A stretch of 64,000 bases of DNA, from the NCBI RefSeq assembly GCF_039539485.1, contig NZ_BAABDF010000003.1, positions 1 to 64,000 of the forward strand. The letters run 5' to 3'. The notes beneath the pieces are model-generated. The model did no database searches. It had not been told where the DNA came from and worked only from the letters and a program-made list of their open reading frames with translations. The stretch is from Celeribacter arenosi. GTDB lineage: Bacteria; Pseudomonadota; Alphaproteobacteria; Rhodobacterales; Rhodobacteraceae. Both the position numbers and the translations under genes were made by a program. Positions 36,649 through 44,675 of the stretch are shown piece by piece; position 1 is the stretch's first letter, and each line of letters opens with the position of its first letter.

Positions 36649-37845
36649 TCAGCCGTATCGGCGGTCCGTGTAGGTGCGGTATCGGGTGCGCAGGGCGCGC
36701 ATCTTCTGGCTGAGGTCGCGCCCGCGCAGGGAGGCGATGGTGGTGTCAAAGACCCCCTCTTCACACAGCCCCATACCAAGCTCGGAGACATCGAGGCGGT
36801 AGGTTTTTCCGCTGCGCGACTGCACCATATAGGACAGCGTGCCGTGTTGCGGTTCGGGGCCGTTTTTGGCGGTGTAGTAGAAGGCGATGTGTTTGAGGCC
36901 GCTGAGCGCGTCGCCCCGCTCCAGCAGCAGATGCGCGACCAGCACGGGGTCATGGCGCTGCGCGTGTTGGAGCAGAGCGTTGATATCCGACATCTTTGCG
37001 GTGCCTGCGGTGAGGGATTTATCAAATGCGGGGGTCTTTTGGCTGCGCTGGAAGGCTTCGTAGCCGGTGTCGGTCCGGATGCCATCCATAGAGGCGATGT
37101 TGGTTTTCAGCGCGTAGATGCGCGAGGCGTGCGCGGGGGCGCTGTCGGGGCGGGGAACGGCATTCACGCGGCTCACAAAGACGGGTTTGTCGCGGATACG
37201 CATGCCCGACACCGTCGCCTGAAAATGGCCGAGGTCCGTGTCGGAGAGGCTTTGCACGAGGGGGTCGAGATAGGCGCCGAGTTTGTAGTCGTGAAAGCCC
37301 GGGAGGGTTGACGGGAGGGCGCGGCGATGCTGCTCCACCTCATCGGCCGAGGTGGCCACGACGTTCAGATCGGTGCGAATCCAGTTGGCTGTTTTCACGT
37401 AGAAATCGAATTCGCCCTTTTGGAGGTCATAGAGTTTGCGGTTCAGTTCGGTGAGGTCGTCGAGATAGGCCGGGTCGTCAAACAGGGCTTTGTGCGGCGC
37501 CGGTCCCGACAGTTTTCTGAACGTCTCGAAAATCGTGAGCATGGGTGTATTGCCGGTGTCGCGCAGGACCCGCGCGATGTTGTCATAGCGCGATGTGTCG
37601 AAGTCGCTATTGGCCAGAAACTGCGCATGCCCGCCATTGAGCACGCCACCGTAGTAGTCCAAGGCGCAGGAGATGTCGAAAACACCGTCAGGCAGGTCCT
37701 GAGGGCGCACAAAATCCTCATCGCTGTAGCGATCCCAGAATTCGGCCACGTCGGAAACGAGGTCGTAGCTGTCAGGGTGGTCCAGCGTGGTTCGGGAGAT
37801 ATACAGCGGGGTGTTTTTGGGCTTTTTCTTAAATAACGACAGCAT
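36649..37845 (-). CDS. DMP19-like domain protein
   Basis: This protein of about 398 residues has a central DMP19/DUF4375-type block (ALDYYGGVLNGGHAQFLANS, RYDNIARVLRDTG). A Lys/Pro-rich short N-terminus (MLSLFKKKPKNTPLY) precedes it, and a C-terminal half without a recognised domain follows (RGDALSGLKHIAFYYTAK). The start is chosen at MLSLFKKK. An upstream frame of 22 codons has no Shine-Dalgarno. The protein is cytoplasmic and of unknown function. Confidence 0.75.
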   Translation of the reverse strand: MLSLFKKKPKNTPLYISRTTLDHPDSYDLVSDVAEFWDRYSDEDFVRPQDLPDGVFDISCALDYYGGVLNGGHAQFLANSDFDTSRYDNIARVLRDTGNTPMLTIFETFRKLSGPAPHKALFDDPAYLDDLTELNRKLYDLQKGEFDFYVKTANWIRTDLNVVATSADEVEQHRRALPSTLPGFHDYKLGAYLDPLVQSLSDTDLGHFQATVSGMRIRDKPVFVSRVNAVPRPDSAPAHASRIYALKTNIASMDGIRTDTGYEAFQRSQKTPAFDKSLTAGTAKMSDINALLQHAQRHDPVLVAHLLLERGDALSGLKHIAFYYTAKNGPEPQHGTLSYMVQSRSGKTYRLDVSELGMGLCEEGVFDTTIASLRGRDLSQKMRALRTRYRTYTDRRYG

Positions 37846-38050
37846 CTCTACATGCCCCTGCGTGATCCATACCTTTGCGCGAAAGAGGATAGCGAGGCAA
37901 TGAGACCGCATTAGGGCAGCGTTTATGTACCCCTACATGCGGCTGGTTTCGCGCAGCACCGTTTCAGGCCGTTGCGCACTATGGGCGTGAAGGGTGTCGA
38001 TGTCGCAGCCTGCGTGAAGGTGTCTGGCGAGCGTGACGGGGTCCGTGCCA

Positions 38051-38143
38051 TCATTTTTTCATGCCGCGGTTGAAAATTTTCCAAAGCACCCAGATGATTA
38101 GCACTACAAAAATAAGTCCTGGCAACCCAATGTTGTTCAGCAA
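38051..38143 (-). CDS. TatA-like mini-protein, 30 residues
   Basis: A TTG start preceded by GGAGGA at 7-base spacing opens a 30-codon frame. It reads LLNNIGLPGLIFVVL, then IIWVLWKIFNRGMKK, and ends in TGA. The N-terminal NIGLPGLI pattern is the hallmark of TatA/TatE membrane anchors. The protein stops before the FGPKKLP hinge and amphipathic helix, leaving a single membrane helix with a basic tail. No tatB or tatC is nearby. The reading rests on the ideal Shine-Dalgarno and the motif. Expression is unproven. Confidence 0.5.
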   Translation of the reverse strand: MLNNIGLPGLIFVVLIIWVLWKIFNRGMKK

Positions 38144-38306
38144 GCTTGTTTCCTCCAGTCGGTTTCAGTCGGCAACAAGACCTTACCAAAATAGATTCGA
38201 GATGCGAGGCGATAAACAAGTCGACCAGTGATTGTCTATGACCGGATGGCGGCTTTGTTGACGCTGCGCTGCTAGAGTTTCAGTTGGCGAGCGAAAGTGA
38301 TCGCCA

Positions 38307-39158
38307 CTAATAGATGTCGGACAGAGGTGGACTTGGATTGAACCGCGGCACAGACGGAGCTGATCTCACCTCGTTCATCAAGTCCCAATAGATTGATTTT
38401 ATCAGTGGGTCGGAGAGCCCATTCGGGTATTTGTATCTGTACATTTGCGCTCCACTCATAACCTTTGTGGGTTCAAAAGACCGTTTAAACTCCGGAGAGA
38501 GATAGTCGTAAATACCCCAGCGAATTTCATTTAGATGCCACGCAATTTGCGATGCAGATGCAAAAACAACATTTTCTCGAAACCACTCAATAAAATCGGG
38601 AAGTACAAGGTAAACTTCACCGTCGTCAATAACCTTTCCATTATCGTGAAGGATTCTTTTAACAAGCTTGACCATTCGATCGAGCCTCAAAAAGCCGTGT
38701 TTTGTAGCATTTCCACAAACCTTGAGGTAGTCTTTTCGATTAACTCGAAGCGTCCCAGTCCATTTAATTGAGGGGAAATATACATTCTTAAAAACCGCGT
38801 CTCCACCCAACCAATTAGAAAACGATTTTATAGCATCTTTAAGTGGCAAGCAGTTCTCACCAAGTTTTGGGTTTTCAACTACTTGGCTTAGATACGCGAC
38901 GTGAGTGTCCTTCATACCTCCTTCGGCGCTTGGCTTCTTAAGGTCGAATGTTCCATCCCTAGGATGCGCTAGCAAGTCCGATAGTAATACCAAGAATAAG
39001 TCCCTCGCCTCATTAGAGGTGAACCGATCCAAATGCGTGGCCAGTGGGTCGCGATACTTAACAAAATGGCCATAGTGCACCATTGACCCGATTAGCTCCC
39101 AAACGGCCGCAAGCACGATGATTTCTTGATCCAAATTTGAGTACTTGCCATCAGTCAT
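38307..39158 (-). CDS. Orphan hypothetical protein, low GC
   Basis: This 283-residue protein (from MTDGKYSN; an ATG six codons earlier is possible) has no recognised domain. The sequence is rich in Lys, Asn, Tyr and Phe (NVYFPSIKWTGTLRVNRKDY, GKVIDDGEVYLVLPDFIEWF), and the DNA is visibly more AT-rich than either flank, with unlike codon use. This points to acquisition from elsewhere. It has no Shine-Dalgarno. It is probably a soluble helical protein. Flanking DNA holds inverted and dispersed repeats, but there is no integrase or transposase. Confidence 0.72.
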   Translation of the reverse strand: MTDGKYSNLDQEIIVLAAVWELIGSMVHYGHFVKYRDPLATHLDRFTSNEARDLFLVLLSDLLAHPRDGTFDLKKPSAEGGMKDTHVAYLSQVVENPKLGENCLPLKDAIKSFSNWLGGDAVFKNVYFPSIKWTGTLRVNRKDYLKVCGNATKHGFLRLDRMVKLVKRILHDNGKVIDDGEVYLVLPDFIEWFRENVVFASASQIAWHLNEIRWGIYDYLSPEFKRSFEPTKVMSGAQMYRYKYPNGLSDPLIKSIYWDLMNEVRSAPSVPRFNPSPPLSDIY

Positions 39159-39204
39159 GCGACCAAGGTACGGCACAGACTTCGAGACACCAAGTTCACA
39201 TATG

Positions 39205-39230
39205 TGTCCGCTTTAGGCTGTTAGCGGACA
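39205..39230. repeat. Inverted repeat upstream of the orphan gene
   Basis: The perfect 8-bp arms TGTCCGCT and AGCGGACA are separated by 10 bases. The element lies in the 254-base gap between the orphan gene and the DUF1569 gene, next to a dispersed repeat. Confidence 0.6.
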
Positions 39231-39261
39231 TTGGCACCAGATTGACGGCCGATGGAAAACT

Positions 39262-39357
39262 CCCGCATTCCAGACCTACAAAAACGGGATTTCTAGCGCT
39301 GCGCGTTGATGAGGGATTTTGTGGGTTCGTTGCGCGGGATTGTCCGTTTGTGGACAG
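39262..39357 (+). repeat. Dispersed repeat, copy 1
   Basis: About 96 bases are shared in the same orientation with 43353-43446. The conserved blocks are CCCGCATT, ACCTACAAA, ACGGGATTT, AGCGCTGCGC, TGATG-GGG, GCGGGATTG and GACAG. It is non-coding in both places. Confidence 0.75.
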
Positions 39358-39412
39358 GAGGGCGGCTTTCCCCTAGGTTAATTCCATTCGGATCTCTCGG
39401 CATATTGGCTGG

Positions 39413-39949
39413 ATGAAGATGGATAGGCGCATGTTCACAAAATATATCGTTACGGGCGCTTTTCTGGGTGTTGCGGGCGGGGGCTATTATTGGCTCAACG
39501 CGCCGCGCGATCAGAGCCACCTCAGCCTTGACCTGATGCTCGACAAGCTTGACGAGCTCTCCCGCAAGCCTCTGGAGACGTCGGGAAGTTGGGATGCATC
39601 GCGGACGTTTCATCATTTGGCGCAATCGGTCGAGTTTTCGATGACCGGCTATCCGCAGCCAAAGCCTGCGGTGTTTCAGAAGACGGTCGGCAAGCTGGCG
39701 TATAAGGTTTTTAATGCGCGGGGCGCCATGTCACATGGTCTGGACGAGGTGATCCCCGGTGAGGTCGTCACCGATGATGGCCAGACGCAAGAGGCGCTCA
39801 TTCGGTTGAAGACGGCTCTGATGACATTCAGGGAATACGGGTCGGATATGAAGCCCCATTTCGCCTATGGTCGGCTGAGTAAGGACGACTATTCGATTGC
39901 CCATGTCCTGCACATCAACAACCACCTCGAAGAGTTTCGACTGACCTGA
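39413..39949 (+). CDS. DUF1569 domain protein with N-terminal anchor
   Basis: This 178-residue protein has a twin-arginine-like N-terminus (RRMFTKYIVTGAFLGVAGG, residues 5-24). A DUF1569 domain related to the DinB/YfiT four-helix fold follows, with ASRTFHHLAQSVEFSM and a C-terminal HVLHINNHLEEF (histidines placed as metal ligands). It is exported or membrane-anchored. ATG at 39419 is an alternative start. The substrate is unknown. Confidence 0.82.
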   Translation: MKMDRRMFTKYIVTGAFLGVAGGGYYWLNAPRDQSHLSLDLMLDKLDELSRKPLETSGSWDASRTFHHLAQSVEFSMTGYPQPKPAVFQKTVGKLAYKVFNARGAMSHGLDEVIPGEVVTDDGQTQEALIRLKTALMTFREYGSDMKPHFAYGRLSKDDYSIAHVLHINNHLEEFRLT

Positions 39950-39958
39950 GGGGCGCGG

Positions 39959-40501
39959 TCAGGTGAAGCCGGCCAGCTTTTGCCAGAAGTCGAAGTTCCA
40001 GTAAATCTGGCCCTCGAACGAGGTGTATTGAGACTGCGCGTCTCTGGTGCCTTCGTAGTGGAAGACGTGGTCGGGAACGTCCCAGGTCAGGGGGGTGCCT
40101 GCGTCTTTGTGGCGGGGCGCCATGATTTGATAGGTGCGCATCGCGCCGGTGGCGGGTTTGAGGTCCGCGGTGGCAAAGCTGTTGGCCTGCCAGCGCTCCA
40201 CGATGGTGTTGCACATTTTCCAAGACGCCTGATGCGCGCTATCCCCCAGCTCCTGCCACGTGGGGGTGGTCATGAAGCTGTGCCCTTCGGTGCCGAAAAT
40301 CTGGCAGGCGGTGCCAAAGTCGCAGTCCGGCTGGTTCACGATCCACAAAAGCGGTGAGGGGTCGTAGTCGTAGTGCCATGACATCGCGATTTTGTGCCAG
40401 GTGTCGGGGTTTTGTTCTTTCAGCCAGCTCTGGATTTGATCGTGTGGTATATCCAGTTTGCCTTCGGTTTCCCAGAGTTGGAATTGTCGTCCGATATCCA
40501 T
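39959..40501 (-). CDS. DUF4274 domain protein
   Basis: This 180-residue protein has the DUF4274 signature NPDTWHKIAMSWHYDYDPSPLLWIV then PDCDFGTACQIF, split here at about residues 32-70. The start is placed at MDIGRQFQL with GGGGAC upstream. A longer frame of 28 codons lacks support. The family is common in accessory regions and is sometimes encoded near toxin-immunity loci, but no partner toxin is visible here. Function unknown. Confidence 0.78.
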   Translation of the reverse strand: MDIGRQFQLWETEGKLDIPHDQIQSWLKEQNPDTWHKIAMSWHYDYDPSPLLWIVNQPDCDFGTACQIFGTEGHSFMTTPTWQELGDSAHQASWKMCNTIVERWQANSFATADLKPATGAMRTYQIMAPRHKDAGTPLTWDVPDHVFHYEGTRDAQSQYTSFEGQIYWNFDFWQKLAGFT

Positions 40502-40904
40502 GGCATATGTCCCCAAAGCCTGTCCGCGCGCAGATCGTTGTCGAATGAAGGCCCGTGGGTTTCGCAGGGCCTTCGTTTTCGCCACAGAGTTAACACGGCA
40601 AGTTTGACGAAAATATGCCCGCTGCGGTGGCGTGTGGTTTTGGTAAGGTGCGATCGGGGGGGATTGGTCGGCGGTGTCGCAGGGTGGGCGGCGGTTATAG
40701 GTGACTGGACAGGTCGGTATGGACGCCAGCCAACCATTGTCTCCTAACTTGGGCCAAACGTTTTTTCAGGGGCGCATTGTGTTCAGATTTGATGGTTCGC
40801 GGACAAACTATCTAAAAATTGGGACTAAAGTTTGTTTTCGTGATAGCAAGGCTAGAGGCGGTATTCAGCTGTCTAAGAGTTGTCTTTTTGGGGGGAAGCT
40901 AAAA
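40502..40904. other. Non-coding stretch before the first VPLPA-CTERM gene
   Basis: This 400-base gap holds the hairpin GAAGGCCC/GGGCCTTC at 40547-40574 followed by GTTTTCG, which looks like a + strand terminator without a gene to end. Then comes a G-rich stretch and an AT-rich stretch (40790-40900) that must include the promoter of the CTERM gene. An open frame from 40701 is in phase with that gene but lacks a Shine-Dalgarno. I see no other gene. Confidence 0.5.
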
Positions 40905-41720
40905 ATGTTTAACAAATTTGGAAAACGCACGCTCGCAGGTGCATTATTTGCCATCATGGCAACGTCGGGCGCGCACGCCGCGACTTATATGCAGGACTTT
41001 GACGGATTCGCGGACGGCACCACCAACCTCGGGGACGGGTCTTATTTTGGGGGCGCTGCCTCAGTTCAGGGTGGGCAGCTGCGTTTGACCCAAAATGGCG
41101 CGTACGGGCAGCACTCTACCTTCTGGATCGGACCACTTTCAGGATCGTCGGCTGGTTGGTCCGCATCGTTCGACTACTCGATCTCATCAGATCAAGGCGG
41201 CTACGTCGGCATACCCGCAGACGGCTTTTCCTTTAACTATGGGGCGATCGGCGCTGGTCAGCCTTCAACACAAGGTGAGGAAGGCTATCCCACTGTGACG
41301 CCAAATCTGTCGTTCGAAATGGATACGTGGCAGAATGGCACCACCGAAGTTGGACCTGCCATCGCAGTCAATAATACTGATGTTGCTGGTGGATTCATTA
41401 ACGGTGATATCCTCGCGGCAAACAGCTCAATTTTCGGTCGTATTTCGATCTCTGTCGCTGCTGATGGAACGGTTTCCTTCGTTTCAACCGGTGCCCTCAC
41501 GAACGCCAATTTCGTGGACCTGGCGACTGGGTTTACTCTGGATGACGACCTTAGTTTCGCGTTTGCTGCGCGGACAGGTGCTGCAACCCAGACTGTGCTG
41601 ATTGATAACCTGAAGGTCAGTACCTTGGCCCCGGTTCCGTTGCCTGCGGCACTGCCGCTCTTGGGTGGCGGCGTGTTGCTTATGGGGTTTGTCGGGCGCC
41701 GTCGGAAACGCGTGTCCTAA
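40905..41720 (+). CDS. VPLPA-CTERM sorting domain protein (1)
   Basis: This 271-residue secreted protein has a signal peptide (residues 1-24, ending GAHAA) and a lectin-like beta-sandwich body (DFDGFADGTTNLGDG, PNLSFEMDTWQNGT, TVLIDNLKVS). The C-terminal sorting signal consists of VPLPAALPLL, a hydrophobic stretch and the basic cluster GRRRKR. Such tails are cut by exosortase and the protein reaches the surface or matrix. GGGGGGAAG precedes the ATG. No exosortase gene is in the window. Confidence 0.88.
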   Translation: MFNKFGKRTLAGALFAIMATSGAHAATYMQDFDGFADGTTNLGDGSYFGGAASVQGGQLRLTQNGAYGQHSTFWIGPLSGSSAGWSASFDYSISSDQGGYVGIPADGFSFNYGAIGAGQPSTQGEEGYPTVTPNLSFEMDTWQNGTTEVGPAIAVNNTDVAGGFINGDILAANSSIFGRISISVAADGTVSFVSTGALTNANFVDLATGFTLDDDLSFAFAARTGAATQTVLIDNLKVSTLAPVPLPAALPLLGGGVLLMGFVGRRRKRVS

Positions 41721-41744
41721 AACACCCTTCTTGAATGGAAGACG

Positions 41745-41774
41745 CGGCGGCCCAAATGCGGGTCGCCGTTTTTA
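41745..41774 (+). terminator. Terminator after VPLPA-CTERM protein 1
   Basis: CGGCGGCCC and GGGTCGCCG (one G-T pair) form a 9-bp stem with a 6-base loop, followed by TTTTT. Confidence 0.85.
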
Positions 41775-42041
41775 TGTGCTGTGCTGGCAAGATTGGGGCT
41801 GCGCTTGGGCCTGATTGCCAACGTCACCCACGGATCATATTGGGCGGTTGTAATGCCGCCATTGAGACGCCGGAACACGCACCCGCGCGAAGGTTCCCTG
41901 TGGCGGGCTGCTTGGCGGCGGGTTGATCGCGAGATGAATGGTGGGTCTGGGCCGAGGGGCCTGTTGCGCGGTGTATGGCGGGTTTGGGGACCGCTGCGCT
42001 ATGTGCCGGCGTTTGGTGTCGGTGAACCAACGCCTAGGTGT
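41775..42041. other. Region without a recognised gene
   Basis: Frames on both strands (for example 41781-42197 +) overlap a better-supported minus-strand gene and show no domain or start signal. I see nothing else here. Confidence 0.4.
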
Positions 42042-42596
42042 CTAGGAGGCAACTGTGCAAAAATCGCGTTGGTACTCCACAAGGGTGCGGGCAAGGTTGG
42101 TGATCGCTGTATCGGTGGTTTGATAATTGTAATACCGCCAACCGTCTTTGCTTTCCTGGAATACGATCGGAAGTGCGGCGGAGGCTTCAGGTCCTAAAAA
42201 CTCCTGAAGGGGGCCATGTGCATTAACGGTGATCGGGGCATCGCCGTGAAATGGAACGATCCCGTAGGTGTCACCATCTGTCCCCTCCACTTTGACAAAC
42301 CGGGAAATAATGTCGCTGTCAGGTTCTCCAAAAGTAATATCGGAGAGATTATTCACACTGGTGTGCGCGATAATATGACCGCCGTTTCGGTTTTGTGACG
42401 TCGTAACGACCGTCATACTGCAATCGTCGAGGAGTATTTTACTGGGGTTCCACGCCGTAATGCCATTTGCATCGGCTGGCGTGGGGGGCAGTGCATAGGT
42501 GTCGGACAACTGCTCAATGAGTGCTGCACGCTCATCCTGCGGGGACGCGAGGGCCAGTGAGGGGAGGAGGCACAAGAGAGCGGTTCGTAGCATCAT
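42042..42596 (-). CDS. Secreted hypothetical protein
   Basis: This 184-residue protein has a signal peptide (MMLRTALLCLLPSLALA) and no recognised domain. Two cysteines (DDCSMTVV and RDFCTVAS) could pair. The start is set at the ATG-ATG with GGGAA about 9 bases upstream. The C-terminal half (DTAITNLARTLVEYQRDFC) resembles helical ends of periplasmic proteins. It is not linked to a neighbour and its function is unknown. Confidence 0.72.
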   Translation of the reverse strand: MMLRTALLCLLPSLALASPQDERAALIEQLSDTYALPPTPADANGITAWNPSKILLDDCSMTVVTTSQNRNGGHIIAHTSVNNLSDITFGEPDSDIISRFVKVEGTDGDTYGIVPFHGDAPITVNAHGPLQEFLGPEASAALPIVFQESKDGWRYYNYQTTDTAITNLARTLVEYQRDFCTVAS

Positions 42597-42759
42597 CTGA
42601 TATGTTCCCAAGTGGCCCAGTGTGGAGAAGAGCGGATGTGTTTTGGGATTCTATGCAGAATTGGCCGCAGTCTCAACTCTACGTGGGATCCGCAGAGCCG
42701 CCTTGGCACGATGTGTGGCGGATGGCGGGTTTGAGGCCAGAGTTACCTGCGGCATCGGC

Positions 42760-43281
42760 TCATGTGATGTATCGGACATAGATGTCAGACTCCGATGTGG
42801 ATAATTCTGGCGCCATAACGAAACCGGCTTTTTCAAGAACCCGCGCCGAGGCCGGATTGCCGCCATCGACGCCTCCAACGAGCCGCAATGGGCGACCTTG
42901 CGCCGCACAAACAAAGCCAGTGACGAGTTCTGAAGCAAACCCTTGGCCCCATGCCGCTTCGGCTAGCAAGTAGCCAATGTGTAGAGTTGGGATATCGTCG
43001 CTATCTATTTCACGCGCGATCAGCATGAGACCGATCAGGTCCCCACCGTGTCTTCGTTCAACCAGCAACACGTCGCTTTCCTCGGCGCGCGCGTCGACCC
43101 ACGCGGACACGCCACCTTTCTGACCGTGCAGCTGAAGTGGCGGCGGGAGGTGTTCGACCACTGCTTGGGTCAGGAGCACAGTCAAGGCTTTTTCAAGCCT
43201 TGGGCGCGCGGACCGGTCGTCGATTGTTGCCTGCCAGTCGCGAACCGAAAGCCGCTCGGTAGTAAACTGTTGAATGGACAT
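42760..43281 (-). CDS. GNAT family N-acetyltransferase
   Basis: This 173-residue protein has the N-terminal TERLSVRDW typical of RimJ/RimL-like GNATs, the acetyl-CoA loop region (AEAAWGQGFASELVTGF), and NPASARVLEKAGF near the end. The start is set at MSIQQF with GGAGCC upstream. The acetyl acceptor (protein, antibiotic or metabolite) cannot be inferred. Confidence 0.9.
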   Translation of the reverse strand: MSIQQFTTERLSVRDWQATIDDRSARPRLEKALTVLLTQAVVEHLPPPLQLHGQKGGVSAWVDARAEESDVLLVERRHGGDLIGLMLIAREIDSDDIPTLHIGYLLAEAAWGQGFASELVTGFVCAAQGRPLRLVGGVDGGNPASARVLEKAGFVMAPELSTSESDIYVRYIT

Positions 43282-43352
43282 GGTGGCTCCGCAAGCCAAG
43301 GAAAGAGAAATAGATTACCAGATCATCCCCATAAGTCGAACGTCCCCTTCGC

Positions 43353-43446
43353 CCCGCATTGCGCACCTACAAACACGGGATTTTCAGCGCTGCGCACTGA
43401 TGGGGGCTTTCGAGGCGGCGCGGCGGGATTGACCGATTTTAGACAG
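43353..43446 (+). repeat. Dispersed repeat, copy 2
   Basis: This is the second copy of the element at 39262-39357, with the same blocks in the same order and orientation. It lies between the GNAT start and the end of the alpha/beta hydrolase gene. Confidence 0.75.
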
Positions 43447-43476
43447 AGGGCCGTCCATTCAGGGCGGCCCTTGTCT
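43441..43476 (-). terminator. Hairpin after the alpha/beta hydrolase gene
   Basis: AGACA-GA-GGGCCG pairs with CGGCCC-T-TGTCT as an imperfect long stem. It starts 6 bases past the stop of the minus-strand gene. There is no clear T-run. Confidence 0.55.
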
Positions 43477-43481
43477 GTGGT

Positions 43482-44594
43482 TTAGTTGCCAAGAAATGCG
43501 CGGATCAGGGGAAGTGTTTCGTCCGGGTTGTCCCAAATCATGTCGTGGCCGGAATTCGCGACGATGCCAAGCTCTCCATTCTGGAAAAAGCCGAGGTGAC
43601 GGCGTTGCGCATCCTCGCCGATCCAGTCGTTGCATGCACTGGCGAGCAGGAGGACCGGTCCGGGATAGTTTTTGGCGCCTTTGGCGATGCGCTCAAATTC
43701 GGCGGCACCGGTTTTGCCTGCGGTTTGGCTGGCCGTTGCACCAAATCGCCACGTTGCCGCATCGTAGTCTTCACCGGCGCAGTGATACGGGTTTTCGGGG
43801 TGATTGACGAAGGCGTGAATAATCTCGCCCATCATATAATCCTGACCGGCGTTCGAGTCGGGGCCGGACACACGCAGAGACTGAAACGCGGCGATGGCGG
43901 CCTGACCGTAGAACCCCGGTCCGGACATATATGGTTTTGCTTGTGTCATCCAATCCTGAGCCTCCTGGCCCGTGAAAAAGCCCGGTTCCAAGAGAATGGC
44001 GCGGGCGACTTTTTCCGGCGCTTTTCCCAAATAGGCCGTCGCAAGCATCGCCCCCCAAGAATGCCCCAAGAGTGTCACGGGGCGATCTGGGGCGTATCTG
44101 TCGATGACGCCGTCAAGCTCGGCCATGTAGGTCGGGATGGTCAGGTCATATGCCGGAACTCTTTGAGACAGACCTGCGCCTCTCTGGTCGTAGAACACGA
44201 CGAAATTTTTGTCTGCCAGTGACTTTGCGCCAAGGAGTGATCTGTAATCTCCGCCCGGGCCTCCGTGCAGGACAATGATTACCGGGTTCGATGGGTCGCC
44301 GTATGTCTCTGCGTGCAGACGCACTCCGTTGATGTCGATTTGTGGGAGGGCGGCGTCGTCGACCACTGTGGCGGCCACCGGGTAGTGCCCCGATGTGGCG
44401 ACATACAAACCGAGCGCGGCAAGGATCAGCGCGCCAATTGCGCCAGCCGTGATGGTGAGGGCGATCCTGACGGCGCGCTTGGTTGTCTTTCGCGGCGGGT
44501 TTGACGGTTGCCGCGCCATTGGAGACGCCTCCATGATGTCTGCCGTGGTTGAGGGGGCCGCTTGCTGCATGTGATGGGTAGGTGGTATCGTCAT
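43482..44594 (-). CDS. Membrane-anchored alpha/beta hydrolase (S33 type)
   Basis: This 370-residue protein has a proline-rich N-terminus and one membrane helix (about 43-65). A periplasmic alpha/beta hydrolase domain follows, with the oxyanion loop HGGPGG (110-115), nucleophile GHSWGA (Ser179) and a late histidine in ANSGHDMIW. The pattern is that of prolyl aminopeptidase-like S33 enzymes. The start is set at MTIPPTHH with AAGGAG upstream; the longer frame crosses the divergent regulator gene. It probably belongs to that regulator's local unit. Confidence 0.88.
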   Translation of the reverse strand: MTIPPTHHMQQAAPSTTADIMEASPMARQPSNPPRKTTKRAVRIALTITAGAIGALILAALGLYVATSGHYPVAATVVDDAALPQIDINGVRLHAETYGDPSNPVIIVLHGGPGGDYRSLLGAKSLADKNFVVFYDQRGAGLSQRVPAYDLTIPTYMAELDGVIDRYAPDRPVTLLGHSWGAMLATAYLGKAPEKVARAILLEPGFFTGQEAQDWMTQAKPYMSGPGFYGQAAIAAFQSLRVSGPDSNAGQDYMMGEIIHAFVNHPENPYHCAGEDYDAATWRFGATASQTAGKTGAAEFERIAKGAKNYPGPVLLLASACNDWIGEDAQRRHLGFFQNGELGIVANSGHDMIWDNPDETLPLIRAFLGN

Positions 44595-44649
44595 TTGGTT
44601 GGTCTCCTTACCGTTTCGAGTGTCGTAAGGAACGCGCGCAAAGCTGGCA

Positions 44650-44663
44650 TTATCGTTTGATAA
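44650..44663. promoter_or_regulatory. Crp/Fnr-type dyad in the divergent region
   Basis: The perfect dyad TTATC-GTTT-GATAA has the 5-4-5 spacing of Crp/Fnr-family sites. It lies 12 bases before the start of a Crp/Fnr-type regulator and 56 bases before the divergent hydrolase start. Autoregulation is inference. Confidence 0.5.
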
Positions 44664-44675
44664 GGAATTCGCGAT

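Noticed and set aside
37923..38219. 98-codon minus-strand frame
   Set aside because: It overlaps the TatA-like frame that has the better ribosome site and a recognisable motif. The longer protein looks random.
38307..39158. Defence island or prophage reading of the low-GC gene
   Set aside because: No second defence-type gene, integrase, transposase or phage gene lies around it. Only the composition is unusual.
39959..40501. Immunity protein of a polymorphic toxin system
   Set aside because: DUF4274 genes can sit near toxins, but there is no toxin, Rhs or secretion gene here.
41781..42197. 138-codon + strand frame after CTERM gene 1
   Set aside because: It runs into the 3' part of the opposite secreted-protein gene and has no start signal or domain.
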